The notes under the pieces were generated by a model. The model worked only from the letters and a program-made list of their open reading frames with translations, was not told the DNA's origin and made no database searches. From the NCBI GenBank assembly GCA_022702545.1, contig JAHRBC010000002.1, forward strand, positions 3,534,001 to 3,598,000: a stretch of DNA of 64,000 nt, in the 5' to 3' direction. Each line of letters starts with the position of its first letter. The stretch's first letter is position 1. Source of the DNA: Phycomyces nitens. Lineage: Eukaryota; Mucoromycota; Mucoromycetes; Mucorales; Phycomycetaceae. A program made the position numbers and the translations under genes. This document shows positions 49,270 to 61,264 of the stretch, in pieces.

Positions 49270-51364
49270 CTAGAGATCTGAACCAGCAGAAGCCTCTTTC
49301 ATTGGTATCTTTTTACGCTTGTCCAGAAGCGTGGCCTTGCCCATATTGAGCTCAAAGGTAAACGGTTTGTGTGCTTTGCGTTGAGATTTCTCTTTGGACT
49401 CGATGGGCTTTGCATTATTCACCCTTTGAATCTGGTGTTCAATACGCTCTCTTTGCAGCTGCTGGATCATCGTATTGGGCTTATCAAACGCACCCAATTC
49501 AATATTATGATTATTATTATTATTATGATTATTATTGGTCTGAATGTGGTCTTCGCTTGCACTCGAGCTAACCGACGTTTCATCAGCAGTCAGGTCGTTT
49601 TCGGTCGAGTCATCTTCCTCGCCTCGTCTGGCTATCTCAATGGCTTCTCTAAACCCAATCGATTTTGGGTCGCTAGAATTGCCGGCCTGCTGGCGTTCCT
49701 TTTGTCGGTTGCGAGCAGTCTTGCGCCATTTCTTTTCTTCTGCCTCTCGGTGGACAGTGTAGGGCAAATCAAGCACTTCCTTCATGGACGATATTCCTGA
49801 AAACAAGTCTCTTCTTCGGTCTGGCGGGGCGTCAGACTGGTTAGTAGGGGTCGGTGGTCCACTGTTGAGTATGGACTGCTTGAACAGCTCGGCCTCTGAC
49901 GGGGATTCTGACGGAGTATTGGCTTGGGAGTTTGGAGTGGTCAGACAGTCCAGGGACAGTTCGTTGTGTGGGGTGTTGGGCACAGAGGCTTGTTTGGAGT
50001 GTTGATATGCAGACTTGGCCTGTTAAGCATTGTATTAGGAGGGTTTGATCATTTGATATAGGTTGCGCATTGCTATTTTATTTACCTTTTGCATCCATGG
50101 GTCTTGGAGGAACTGGTCAATGGTGTATCGTTTCTCGGGGTCAAAGCAGAGAAGATGGCTGATGAGGTCTGTTGCTTCCTTTGACACATGGTCCCACCAG
50201 GGACTCATGAATGTGTAGTGACCCCTTGCGACTTTTTCTGTCAGCATCTGAATACTTTCGTCATAAAACGGTGGAAAGCCACACAAGAGGGTGTACAGCA
50301 CACAGCCAAGTGCCCACATGTCGACCGATTTAGAGTACCGTTCGTCCCTGACAATTTCAGGCGCCGTGTAGCCTACCGTGCCACAGGGGGTCATTGTATG
50401 AGAGTTCCAAACCACCTTTGACAGTCCAAAATCTGCAATCTTGACCTGGCCGATTCCTCCACCTCCAATGCCGGGTATAAACTCGCCTTCGTCTTCCTTT
50501 GGCTCGTCGTCGTCTTGTCTTGGAGGCACTGGGCGAGGGCGAATGGGTATGGGTTCAAACAAGAGGTTCTCTGGTTTGATATCTCTATTTGGACATCAGT
50601 AAACCGCAAGGATTGTTTGTGCAGAATATATCTTTTTTTTTTTTTTTTTTACCTATGAACGACGCCTTTGGATTCATGGAGGTATCGAATGGCCTCTGCG
50701 ACCTGTCCAATACAATGGCGGGCCAGATCTTCGCTTAGATAGGTTAATCTGACGATCTGGTGGAATAATTCACCACCCTGGCATAATTCAAGCACCAAAA
50801 AGAAATGCTGTTGTGTAGAGTGTCAGCCCCCCCTTTTTTTTCTATTGTTTGGCACACTCGGCCCAACTTACGTCTTCTGTCTCGATAAAGTTCTTTAGCT
50901 CGACAATAGACGGGTGACTGGTGGTTCGCATGATCTGGGCTTCTTTTAATACGCTTGCTCGCTTAAAATAAAAACGGTTGGTTATTAGGTTAATTTAATG
51001 ATTATTATCGAACCTGCTGTCTGTTCAATTCAAACTTCCGGACCACCTTGACGGCCACATTCTCTTGGGTCTGGGTGTCCAGAGCCTTGAAGACATTTGA
51101 GAATGCACCACTAGATAATAGCAAGTAAAACCATTAACAAGCGGAATAGACGACGATTTTAACTTACTCTCCCAGTTTCTTTATCAGCTTGTAACGTTCG
51201 AGTCCTCTGTAGGTTGGCATGCGCTGTTTGGCAATGTTTTCTTCTTCGACAATACGGGCCGCCGTCTCTAATTTGCGTGCCTTGCGTTGTGAGATAAGTG
51301 AGGAGCCGTCTGTGGCATTTTTGCTGCTTCGGAGGAAATTTTTAATTTGTGATAATAAGGACAT
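49270..51364 (-). CDS. CAMK-type Ser/Thr protein kinase, Rck2/Srk1-like
   Basis: Product of about 595 residues from six exons: 51364-51168, 51110-51014, 50961-50872, 50807-50653, 50584-50086, 50019-49270. The kinase domain begins YKLIKKLGDGAFSNVFKA. It continues with VAVKVVRKF (catalytic Lys), the ELCQGGELFHQIV hinge, VVHRDIKPEN (about 176-185), IADFGLSK (Asp about 230), CGTVGYTAPE and the late MWALGCVLYTLLCGFPPF. About 40 residues, Pro/Asp/Glu/Gly-rich, separate the catalytic loop from DFG. Such an insert and the conserved C-terminal motif FTFELNMGKATLLDKRKK are features of the Rck2/Srk1 group, stress-MAPK-activated kinases that control translation and the cell cycle. The C-terminal regulatory tail is Asn/Ser-rich with an AATAATCAT-type codon repeat near 49505-49535. 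MAPK control is inference. Confidence 0.88.
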
Positions 51365-52028
51365 TGTAAAGATCTTGGTTTATTTTGGAGTGGACTGGCC
51401 AGTGTGTGTGTATGTGTGTGTGTGTGTGTGTGTATGCTGAAGACTGACAGAAATGAAGATATAAAAATATAAATTTTTATATATATATTTTAAAAATTGA
51501 AAAAGGGGTAGATAAAGAGAAGAAGAACAAGTGCAATATAAAATATTAATAAATAAAATAAAATAAAATAAAAAAAGACTAATATCACTTGTTGTACAAA
51601 TCAACTCTATTTCTGAATGCCTTTTTGCTCTAGCTCAGTACACTCCACTGTTTCTATGACATCACTAATTCAATCTGACCAATCACTGGGAAGAGTTGGT
51701 CGATTGTATGTGACTTGTTTTTGTTGTAGGCAGCCTGGGAGTTGCACCAAGTTTTGTTCTCCAGACGGCTAGTAGATATGTACCATCAGCTGATAATGGC
51801 TTTTGGTCCAACACTCCAATGAAACAATTGAATACATGTATTATCAAGATATACTAATAATAATAATAATGCCTAAATGTGTGACGTAGGCAATAGTAGA
51901 TGTGTGGGTGTAGATGTGTGGGGGAAACACAAAAAATATAAAGGGGAATCAATGGTATTTATTTCCAGATTCTGCCATTCCGTCCTAGCGTCACCCTCAC
52001 CCAGACCCCTTTTTTCATCTCCCTCTTG
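51365..52028. other. Divergent promoter region between kinase and RING genes
   Basis: Contains a (GT)n/(TATG) microsatellite at about 51406-51434 and an (ATAAAATA)-type run near 51545-51572. No gene seen. Confidence 0.55.
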
Positions 52029-53288
52029 ATGGCAGAAAACGAAGCGGATATTCATTGCAACGTGATACAATGCAGAAAATCACTGGGTTTTGATGCAAAG
52101 GTCTACTGGGAACTTCCTGCTAGGACTTACTGACCTGCTTCAATATAGGCATGCGTCACTTCTTGCTCTCGTAAGTCTTTGGGATCGACAGTCTGTTGCC
52201 TAACCCTCTCTAGACATCTTTTGTCTCGAGTGTGCCAATCGGGCATTTCCGAGAGCATTGGTGTGTCCGGCGTGTGATACACAGCTTAACCAAAGGCAAG
52301 CTTACAAGCAATCAAAGTTTGATGTTCTCAAAAAAGACTCTTGGGGAAATAGCGATGATATTGTAGTGACACAGTTGAACCCATCTGAAGAATACAAATC
52401 GGTAAAAGATATATAGGACCCATCTATTAGGAACTAATCCATTTTAGCGTCCTAGTCTGTATTGGCTGGTCTGAGGCCTGACGTCGTAATGGACATCTGT
52501 AGCCGTGCAATTGCCTTTTACCAGTACCAGACATCTCAAGAACTCTGCTTTAGGTCCATGGTCCAAAAGAATCTTGAAATGAAAGCCAACGCATTGCAGG
52601 CCCAGCTAAATGATCTTATTCAAGATGCTGCAAGGCATCTCAAAGGCAAGCCATACAATATTAATTCCAACGTCCGCCTAAATTCCGTATTATATTGCTA
52701 TTAGTGGAGAAGGAAAAGTCTGCAAGTAGGTCTATAGTGTTTGCTGACCTGCAATGCATTAATGAATCTTAAAGTGATCCAAAGAGATCAAGAAGCAGAC
52801 AAAGGGCGTCTGCATGAGGTGCAAGCCCAGTTACAAGACAAGACAAAACAGTTCCACAAACTACAGGCAACTAGTCCCATCTCAATCTTCAGCCATAACA
52901 CAAACTATCTAGGCAATGTACGAGAAGCTGAAGAGAAGAACGGTCATACCCATTCAGTCTATTCCACCCGTTCCATTTCCTCCACATGTCCCGCACATAG
53001 GCCCGACACCTTTTCAGCAGATCCCACCATCTTACCATCGTCAATATCCGCAAAATTCATACTGGACCCCACCCCAGGAGTTTACTGTAAATACTTTACA
53101 ACTCTCGTTCAATTCTAACCTTTTTTCGCCAGGATCCCCACAATCCCATACACCAAACCCGCACCTACACTACCCTGGCTACCACCGTCAGCCAGCAGAA
53201 CGAATCTAGACCAGATCCACAGTCAAGAAATCATACTAATAATAATCATAATCACAATCATAATCATAATTTGGGATCAACTAGCTAG
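52029..53288 (+). CDS. HEI10/CCNB1IP1-like RING protein (meiotic recombination)
   Basis: Product of about 304 residues from eight small exons: 52029-52100, 52149-52170, 52214-52401, 52456-52645, 52705-52725, 52775-52866, 52913-53086, 53133-53288. The N-terminal RING is HCNVIQCRKSLGF, CVTSCSHIFCLEC and VCPACDTQL. The family hallmark follows at once: VTQLNPSEEYKSSVLAGLRP then ICSRAIAFYQYQTSQE. A coiled coil (QAQLQDKTKQFHKLQ, YEKLKRRTVI) and a Pro/Tyr/His-rich tail complete it. HEI10-type E3 ligases mark crossover sites in plants, Sordaria and animals. Two introns (52646-52704 and 52867-52912) use GC donors to keep phase, and two exons are only 22 and 21 nt. The last intron, 53087-53132, is inferred from its ends and a CTAAC branch; reading through gives a similar-length tail. 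Confidence 0.87.
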
Positions 53289-53371
53289 ACAGTTTGTATT
53301 TTAGTGTGAATGTGTAAATGTAATGGAGTTTTATTATGATTGTGTAAAAGAAAGAAATATATATATATGCT

Positions 53372-56300
53372 CTAATGGAAAAAGTAATCGGATCCCTTGA
53401 CTTCATTGATATCAAACTCGCCCTTCTGTGGTATAGGAAGGAATTTGAGTTCTTCCCATGTGTGAAGGAATCGTCGATTGTAAATCTTTTTTGTCGCTTC
53501 TGCCTCCACCTCTCCGTCTTCGTCTACTTCATCTACATCGGTATCTTCGAGGCCAAACATTGCCTGAATGGCACTGTCTTTTGGAACACTCTCTTCATCA
53601 ATGGAATCGCCTACCACAGAATCTGCTGCTACAGGTTCACCGGCCTTCTTCTTCTTGCCTTTACTGCCTGCAGCACCCTTTGCACTGCGTTTAGATGCAT
53701 CTCCAATCTCACGAGCAACAGGAAGCATATAATCCTTGTATCTTTCCTCGAATTCCTTCAAGAGGTTCTCCATGATGGGTCGTGAGTGGAGTTCGATAAA
53801 CTGATCACGAATGACCTTGTTCATTTCATCGACATCGCAAGCATGGGTCCAGTAACTGTCGTGCACTGATGCAAATGCCATGTCCTTTTCGTGGCAAGCA
53901 ACGGCAGACATGAGCATGTGGGTGGCATCGAGAGAATGGATGAAGTTTGGAGGGAAGGCGGTACTTTGCTTTACAGCATTGACAGGGCGGGCCGCATCTG
54001 GATCTTCGATAAACACGGTCTGGAGGAGGGTGGCGACCTGTTTCTTACCCGATCGACGGTAGGGCTGTACAATTGGGAGACCAAGAGGGGTAGTCCAGAT
54101 GACAGAAGTCATTTGGTTAGAAGAGGGAGTACGAGCAGAGAAGCCCTTGACACGCTTGTTTCCTCGCATGCGGGCCTTGATACGCTTGTTAATCTCTTCC
54201 TGTATTTCAGGGTGTTCATCACCAGGGAACACACCAGCCTCGTGCAATGTTTCAATGGGTACACTTCGTGCAATACGCTTTGCAGAATCTGTCAGCCAAT
54301 CCTGAATCTTGCGTGCACCGTTGAACATTTCTCCAAGCGAAGAGAATACGTGAGATGCCAAGTAGCCAGCAAGTACATATGTCTTTTCAGGTGGAATATC
54401 TGGGTTTTCTTTGAGTCTGCTTTCGATCTGTGCACGCGCACCAATAAAGGTTACGCCGTATACGTTGGTCATGACAGTCTGCTTGACAACCTTGCGACTG
54501 ATCTTTCCCTGCAAGATCTTGGCATATTCCTCTCCGTTGGCAGCAGCAATGTCGATCTGTTTGTTGACCATGTCAGCAACACCAGTGTACACATCAGCTG
54601 GGCGATCACTTGGGGCCAAGTTCACAGCCTTTGCACCAGCCAAATCTCCACCAAGTGCAGCATAATGCTGGAGACCGTTACAGGTACCATCCTGGTGAAC
54701 AGGCAACTGGGATGGGAAACTTTCGGGAGTGCCACTACGGTAGGCAGCTGCTACTTCGTAACAAGCTGAAAGACACTGCCATGGGTTCTCTGCATTAAGC
54801 CACCATTTATTTCCCTAGAACAAAAAGATGGTTAGGATTCGAGTTTTTTTTAAAAAAAAATAAAATAAAATAAAGACATACTGTAAGAGGGTTGTCAACA
54901 GAGTCAAAGATATCTTTGATGTGCTCCTCTGTAAAGTTTTCTCTTTCAGTGAACGAATGTCTATGGATAATGGTTAGATGCATGCTCACTTTGTTTTTAT
55001 AAAAAAAAACCCTGATTACTTACTTGTCATAACCATACAAATTTGCCAAGTGAATCTTGAGCCATCTCCAGCCATTTGAACCCAATGGCTTTGCGGTATC
55101 GAAATGGAGCAAACCACGGCAAAGATCATTGCCGAGATGGTTGAGTGTTGGGGGAATGGGATAGGCACGACCACGGAAGTCCATGTTGTGGGGGAAGTAC
55201 ATTGGCAAGTTCAAGAACTAGAAAATGTTTTTTGTTAGGTCACAATAGTACAATGCAATATCGACTCTCTCTCTCTCTCTTTTTTTTACTTACAGCTCTT
55301 GCGGTCTCGACCTTGTAGTTGACATCACAACGCAATCCGTGGTTGTTCTTGTCTTCGGTCTGGATCTCCTTGACCTTGGAAACCCACATAAACTTGGCCT
55401 TTGGATCTGTATCATAATTTTCGGGTTTGGGAGGTAAAGGAGTTGGGCCGTCTACGAGGGGTGGGATGTCTGCAATGGCTTCTCCGGTATTCCAGGCCTC
55501 CAGGATAACATTAAACACATTCTTGTTTACTCTCCAGCGTGTATTACCCAATACATCCAGACCAGCTAGGACAGGGTTCAAACAATCTTGTTCAGATGCT
55601 TTGTGAAGGTAAGAGAGCTGCTCGGGTGAATCTCGGATACGCATGCAAGTTGACTTGGCCGAAAGATAACCACCCGAGTTGTAAGACAACCATGGAAGAG
55701 GGTGAACGATCATAGGCATAAGACGAGGGTGAAGTGTATCGCGGACAGGCTCACGGGAAAGCATGGAAATAAGAGGTTCGGAAAACTTGATGATACCGAC
55801 ACGCTTACCACGGACATATTGGTAGGTGTGGAAAAACGCGGGTATATTTTCTATACTGAACCATCACAAATGTCAGCAAGTCTCTCTAAATTGTCTTTGC
55901 TTAAAGACTGTACTTACATCTTTTCGCCAGTTTCGGGATCTCTACTGGGAACAGGGATCTTGGAAGCTTCGATCAGGATACTTGTCAACACACTTCCAAC
56001 CTTGGCACGGATAGTACTGGGCCAGACAGGAGTCCATTCTCCAATTCCAATAACACCTCCAGTATCACCCTCTGATGCAGGTACAGCGCTGCTGGATGTT
56101 TCTTGTTCACGGGCTACCTTCATGTGGGCCTTGCGAACTGCCATATTGAACAGCTTTCCACTTGCGAAAAGAGAGTGTACTTCATGGTTTCGTGAAAGCA
56201 ACTTGTTGGACGACTTTTTCATCAGGGTTGCATTGTACTCCATCTCCACTGCCTTTCCAACATCGATAATTGTGCGGGCAGTCTTCATACCATCGACGAT

Positions 56301-57686
56301 TCCTGAAGAGTTGTGTGCTCTGAGCAATTCCAAGATTGTAATGATTGACAGCTTTTCGACCGGCAAAAGTTTCAAAAAGGGTCCATAGAGTCGTCTCTCG
56401 ACTTCTTTAGAAGAAGCATTATCGCAGCGAGCAATCTCTTCCTTGACCAACGGAATCATGCTTTCATGCCAGTCCCACATAATCTTCTTCAGAGGTGTCA
56501 AGTTCATCGCATTAAGTGTATCACCACGTTCCATACTTGCTTCTTTCATGTGAAGAAGCTTCTGTAGTGCCACATCATAGCCCTGCTGTTCCAACTGAAG
56601 CTGCAGCTCATAAGGATCCATCTTTACAATCTTGCTTTGATCCTGGAGAGCAGCCAGTTGATCTTGAAGAAAGCGAACACCAATAGTATTTGTCGCCAAG
56701 GCTTCTGGGACGTCTTCAATCACAACTTCTGGCTTGGCAGCTTCGGCCATGATGGGTTCAGCCATAGGACCAAGCGACTCTGCTGTAGCAATCTCGAGTT
56801 CCTTTAGGAGTTCCTTGACTTCCTCGGAATTTGCTCCTTGACTTTGGCTAATAAGCTGAATAAAAAGTTATAGTCCGACCTGTCAAAACCAATTCTAATT
56901 CCGACAAAATTCTCTTTTACCTCTCTGAATAAAACTACATCACTTTCGGCAACATAGGAGGACTCCATCAATTCCTTCATTGTAAACTGGTCACTGCTCT
57001 GAACCTCTTGTAACAGAGCTCGTGCTGTGTGGTAGCTCTTCATTCTGGTGTGCTTAATGTCAGCCAATTGAGCTCTTTCCTCAAGACTTTAACACATACC
57101 TCAAGAACGCTTTGACTACGATTGCATATGTATCGACATTAGGTTTGAGTCCTAGACTCTCTTCCATGCTATCAAACCATTGGAGACAGCTTCTTGTCAT
57201 GACAGTCTTGCTGACAGCGAAACCGTTTAGAAAAGAGTTGAAGACATTGTGATCTGTGTAGAGCTTCATTTCTTCTGGTCTTGATCTAACGAGCTCTCTA
57301 AACACACGGTCTGCTCTGGTCATAGAATCAGTCTGAATACATGCATTCAAAATGGCCAATTGTTCAGAGACTGAAGAAGGAAGGATTCTAGAAGACACTT
57401 TGTAGCTTGCGGTGGCTGGATTTGGTAGAATGATGTGTTGGGAATCATAGAGTTCGGATGAATTCAGGGGTGCTGGTTCTTCAACCTTGCTAGGCTGAGC
57501 AGCTGTGCTATAGTGGTTGACAAGGTTCAGATATCGAAAGTTTTGTGGCGATTGTCTGAGGAGTATGGCTGGGCTAAGCTGAGGCAGACGAGCGTTTGTG
57601 TGTGCTCTCAGCAATGAGTTTGCTCTGGGTAGATTCAGTTGGGCCTTGCGGCAATTGGCTGCCTGTCTTGCTAATGACAATGACAT
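53372..57686 (-). CDS. RPO41: Mitochondrial DNA-directed RNA polymerase (T7-like)
   Basis: Single-subunit polymerase that transcribes the mitochondrial genome. The 1308-residue product has exons 57686-57100, 57044-56921, 56855-55918, 55855-55294, 55217-55024, 54960-54882, 54814-53372. The N-terminus ([19 protein letters not shown]) is an Arg-rich presequence. A pentatricopeptide-like helical region follows ([28 protein letters not shown]). The polymerase core contains [16 protein letters not shown], motif [19 protein letters not shown] (Asp about 870), motif B with [15 protein letters not shown], and motif [11 protein letters not shown] (Asp about 1147). An unusual acidic/Lys-rich insert (residues about 1190-1260 with KGKKKKAG and [10 protein letters not shown]) precedes the conserved C-terminal aromatic end (DYFFH). 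It converges with the HEI10-like gene, stops 84 bases apart. Confidence 0.96.
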
Positions 57687-58003
57687 GATCGGCGTCCAAC
57701 AAGTATAAAGTAGTACGGTTATAGAAAGTGAAAGCTTTGAATTGACAGCTCAAGGAAAAGAGAAATTGTACAAGATAAAGACGAGGGAAAATACAGAAAA
57801 TGAAAAAGCGAATAAAAAAAGGAGTTATGATACAATATGAAAACAGACGACTGAGAATCTACAGGGCTGCCCAAGGCGGTCAAATAACTTTTTCCTTTTT
57901 TTTTTTTAGAAAATGAAGAACCAAAAAAATCTCTTTTTTGCAAGTCACGGAAAGTCACATTTCCCCTCTTCCTCTTCTTTTCACATACAAGTGTCTGGTA
58001 GTC
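57687..58003. other. Divergent promoter region
   Basis: Shared 5' region of the mitochondrial RNA polymerase gene (-) and the small helical-protein gene (+). CT-rich just before 58004. Confidence 0.6.
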
Positions 58004-58459
58004 ATGTCTACTCCAACATCAAATCTCTTGGAACTTCAAGTGCTCACACAAGTAGTGGTGCAGCATCAAGCTAAAAATGACATTCGAGGCTCAATTCCTT
58101 ATCTTGCAAAGATTGCACAGATTATTGATAATCAACGCATCGTCAAACCAACCATAGATTCCTGTCAGTCAACCTACGATATTCAGACACGCGAACTTGC
58201 CAAATTAAAAGCCGATGCTCATTCTCAACTAGCCGATGCCTATTTCAAGACAGCTAACCATGTTCAATGCGAAGCTTCTCTCACTTTATCAGTCAAGATA
58301 TGGGAAAGACTTCAGAAAGACCAGACCAACAATGCTGATATAAGACCACTTCTTTTGAATGCATATGATCAGCTAAAAGAATGCTATGAAGCACTCGGAA
58401 AGCCTTCGATGGCCAAACATATGGAAACACGAAAAACCAAACTCTTGGATCAGCAATAA
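58004..58459 (+). CDS. Small helical (TPR-like) protein, function unknown
   Basis: Intronless 151-residue ORF starting MSTPTSNLLELQVL. The protein is almost all helix-forming: it holds KLKADAHSQLADAYFKTANH and AYDQLKECYEALGKPSMAKH, each resembling a tetratricopeptide helix pair (A-x-x-x-L-G/A-x-Y). Only two such units can be seen, so it is at best a minimal TPR-like protein. No catalytic or targeting motif. It is divergently paired with the mitochondrial RNA polymerase gene, 317 bases apart, with a typical CT-rich leader. The codon use and absence of low complexity support a real gene. Confidence 0.72.
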   Translation: MSTPTSNLLELQVLTQVVVQHQAKNDIRGSIPYLAKIAQIIDNQRIVKPTIDSCQSTYDIQTRELAKLKADAHSQLADAYFKTANHVQCEASLTLSVKIWERLQKDQTNNADIRPLLLNAYDQLKECYEALGKPSMAKHMETRKTKLLDQQ

Positions 58460-59559
58460 TGTATCCAATTACTCTACAAATGGCTTCTTGTTTGTCGACT
58501 GGCCTGCTTTATGAAGGTATCTTGCATCCATTATACTTGTTCACACTACATTAAAGTCGGCTGCCGTCTTGTGCAAGAGACCTGGCAAATTAAATCTCAA
58601 GGAAAACTTTAGCCGTGAATCCATGTACCGCAGTAAAACACTATTAGTCTCAATGAAACATGCATTTGGTCCTTTCATTTGTCCAGTTCTAGCTCTAAAT
58701 CAACTCATTAAAGACCACTGGATATATTATACTTTCTTCACTTTCAATTGGTTAATTTTTTGTGGGAAATGCTTCTTGTTCTTAAAAACAGTTTTGCGCT
58801 TTTTGAGTTTAAATGTGCTTAAATTAAATTTTTTGATTGGTAAGAAAAGATTGGAATTAATTTGTTTCAAAATTTGATTTTGAAATGGGGTTTTATTGAC
58901 AAAGTATCAAGTTTGTTAAAGATAGGTTACGATAAATAAAAGTGTAGCTAGGTCGCTGCCATTGCTGACAGTATATCTACAAAGCATATTTGCATATTAT
59001 TTGTAAAGACGGTCAAAAGAGGTCATGAACTAAATGTTTGGATCCCTAATTTATAAAGGTATTTTATTCGAGAATTTAAAGAAAAAGCTTATAAAGTATC
59101 TGATGAGATTTTTCAAAAGGTCAATATGACTATACCCCTCAATTACCCTTGCAAAATAATTAACATGTCAATCAGCTTACCTCTTTCTTCCTCTGTCTTT
59201 TAAGCTTTGCAAAAGACCTCGATGGAATCAAGTTTAGGGCAATATAGTAAGGATAAAGCCAATCTATTTTATTTAAGTACATTTATCATTTACAAGAAAA
59301 ACAGAGCAAAATAAGCAAGAATTCAATAGTATTGGGTTCATTGAGTTTCCAAGGTAGATCAATATTTCATATTTGAACCACAAAGCTTAAATTTAGTATT
59401 ATAAACTTTTCAGATGATTTCTTGTTTTGCTTGGTCGTGTAAATACTTTTTTTTTACTCTAGTCCAAGGAAAGTTAAAGGTTGATTTGGTCAATAGATCA
59501 ATTGGTTTTATCCTGATATATATATATGCCATAAAGATAAAGTTCCAATACGCACAATG
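58460..59559. other. Intergenic AT-rich DNA
   Basis: No gene supported. The open frame at 58569-58877 ends in a Phe/Leu-rich AT-driven stretch without recognisable motif. Confidence 0.4.
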
Positions 59560-60267
59560 TTGATTCGTTCAATTGTAGCTGCTTTAAGATGGAATTGGCT
59601 ACTATTTTCAACAGAGCTTTCTTTAAAGGCTTTTCACTGCAAAGATCCAATTTGGTTATCTCTGTAACCTTCTCAACTGCAAATGCTTTGTATGTCATGT
59701 GTAACTTTTGGTCATTCCTCATTTTTTGGTGTCCTGTTGCACTTTAACACTTTCCGAAGACTCTTCTCATTCCTTGTATTCACCATAGTTTTTCTGTACA
59801 TCTTTACCATCTTGTTCATTTCTTGGATTCTTTTTATAATCATCATCAAGAACATCACTTGGTATGCTGTAAAAATCACGGGTTGAATGGGCGTACTATC
59901 AAGTCTGAGGATTTGAAAATCGTCTCACCCAACATGGCCTGAATGGGCTATTGCGACAATGACGCTTTTGACTAACCTCATGACAATTGTCGATGGTGTG
60001 AACGAATTTAACGCGCAACTAAAAGATATAGTAAGCAATAGTCAAGAGATAATAAAGCTTTTTCTTTTTATATATGGGGTGTACATTCAGTCAAAATACA
60101 AACTATTTTCTCTTTGCATGTCATTTGAAATTTGTATTGTGGACAGGAATCTGGTCGGATTCTTTGGAGTTGCTATGTTATTCACAGCTTTCTGGATCAT
60201 TGTATTTCCATCTATTTTAAATCCTAACATCCTAGCCCCATTGGTTATTGACCTGAGAATAATATAG
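59560..60267 (+). pseudogene. Possible remnant of a multi-pass membrane-protein gene
   Basis: Several in-strand frames share membrane-protein character: LRWNWLLFSTELSLKAFHCK near 59565, RLFSFLVFTIVFLYIFTILF near 59760, ATMTLLTNLMTIVDGVNEFN near 59965 and LVGFFGVAMLFTAFWIIVFP near 60160. They are separated by stops and shifts that no good intron explains. The order helix pair, linker, amphipathic helix, helix pair recalls the C-terminal membrane anchor of multi-C2 proteins, but the match is only impressionistic. Could be chance AT-rich hydrophobic frames. Confidence 0.25.
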
Positions 60268-60319
60268 CCATTTGAAATCAATACATCCCATCTCTGCCCA
60301 TTCTAGCCATCTTTAGACC

Positions 60320-61264
60320 CTAATCAGAAACGAATATCATCTGTACTCGTAGATCTATCTTAATAACACAGACATACTTTACACAAGTGTATATATATAT
60401 ATATATTGGGACCACAACTTGAACAACTTTTTTTAAATACTCGGTGTCAAAGGCTGTTTTTCGTCTGAAAAAAAAATTCATGATTGACTCACGAAAGAGT
60501 TGGCGATTGGTATCATCTAGGGTATTGTAGATATTCTTTGTCAAATCAAAAAGACGACGGAAAGGCATAAGCGGATTTAACATGAATAGCGTCCGGTGAT
60601 GGCTCCCTAAAGTTTCTGGCAATAATTCTGCTTGTAGAGCAGATGTAGTCTTTGGTAATGGTGATGTTACAGTTTCAAACGGGCTGATGGGTAAGAAAGA
60701 GCGTTCGTACCACACATCCTGAATAGTGATAAAAGTATTCGGATTCTCTTCAAGAAAGACGGCATAAATATCTCGTGAAGAAGCACCAGCATTGATCATA
60801 TTAGAAACCAGATATCTTTCCTCGGCTGTAAGAATGCGCGCAGGGTGACTCTTGAGGTCTTTGGAGGGTTCGTGGTTGTGTACCATTGATACTTCTTGGA
60901 TGGTCCAGATGCCCTTTTGGAAAGAGGCAGACATACCAAAGCTACATCCATCTCTCTTTGACGGAGGATTTAATGATTTACTACCCTTTGCATAGGCACG
61001 ACAATTGACTCTCCCTCGACAATAGCCTCTATCACACCCAAAGCCAATGTTCTTGGTGACACCTTTTACTTTACGGCTGCGTTGAATGACTATGGAGTAG
61101 CCATATTGAATGCCAAATGCCTTTAGTTTTTCCTTGAGTTCCCTGCAATTATTATATTGCTTGACTGATATTGATGGCATAACAGATGTTTTTCCTGGAA
61201 CAGAAGCATCTAGCGCAATACTGGCCGGATCAATGATATCTTTAGTATTCCCATCATATATCAT
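60320..61264 (-). CDS. Stand-alone FAR1-type DNA-binding domain protein
   Basis: Single open frame of 314 codons. The N-terminal part holds a FAR1/WRKY-GCM-type zinc-binding domain: RELKEKLKAFGIQYGYSIVI, IGFGCDRGYCRGRVNCRAY, RDGCSFGMSASF, GIWTIQEVSMVHNHEPS. The order C...C...HNHEP is the DNA-binding signature of Mutator-like transposases and plant FHY3/FAR1. After it comes LTAEERYLVSNMINAGASSR, a helix often found between the FAR1 domain and the MULE transposase core, but the core itself is absent; the remainder (PFRRLFDLTKNIYNTLDD) is unrelated. The last about 40 codons are low complexity, and an intron near 60465 could replace them. Either a domesticated transposon-derived regulator or a 5' fragment of an element. 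Confidence 0.7.
   Translation of the reverse strand: MIYDGNTKDIIDPASIALDASVPGKTSVMPSISVKQYNNCRELKEKLKAFGIQYGYSIVIQRSRKVKGVTKNIGFGCDRGYCRGRVNCRAYAKGSKSLNPPSKRDGCSFGMSASFQKGIWTIQEVSMVHNHEPSKDLKSHPARILTAEERYLVSNMINAGASSRDIYAVFLEENPNTFITIQDVWYERSFLPISPFETVTSPLPKTTSALQAELLPETLGSHHRTLFMLNPLMPFRRLFDLTKNIYNTLDDTNRQLFRESIMNFFFRRKTAFDTEYLKKVVQVVVPIYIYIYTCVKYVCVIKIDLRVQMIFVSD

Noticed and set aside
53891..54769. 292-codon open frame on the + strand
   Set aside because: It is antisense to the highly conserved core of mitochondrial RNA polymerase and shows no independent motif.
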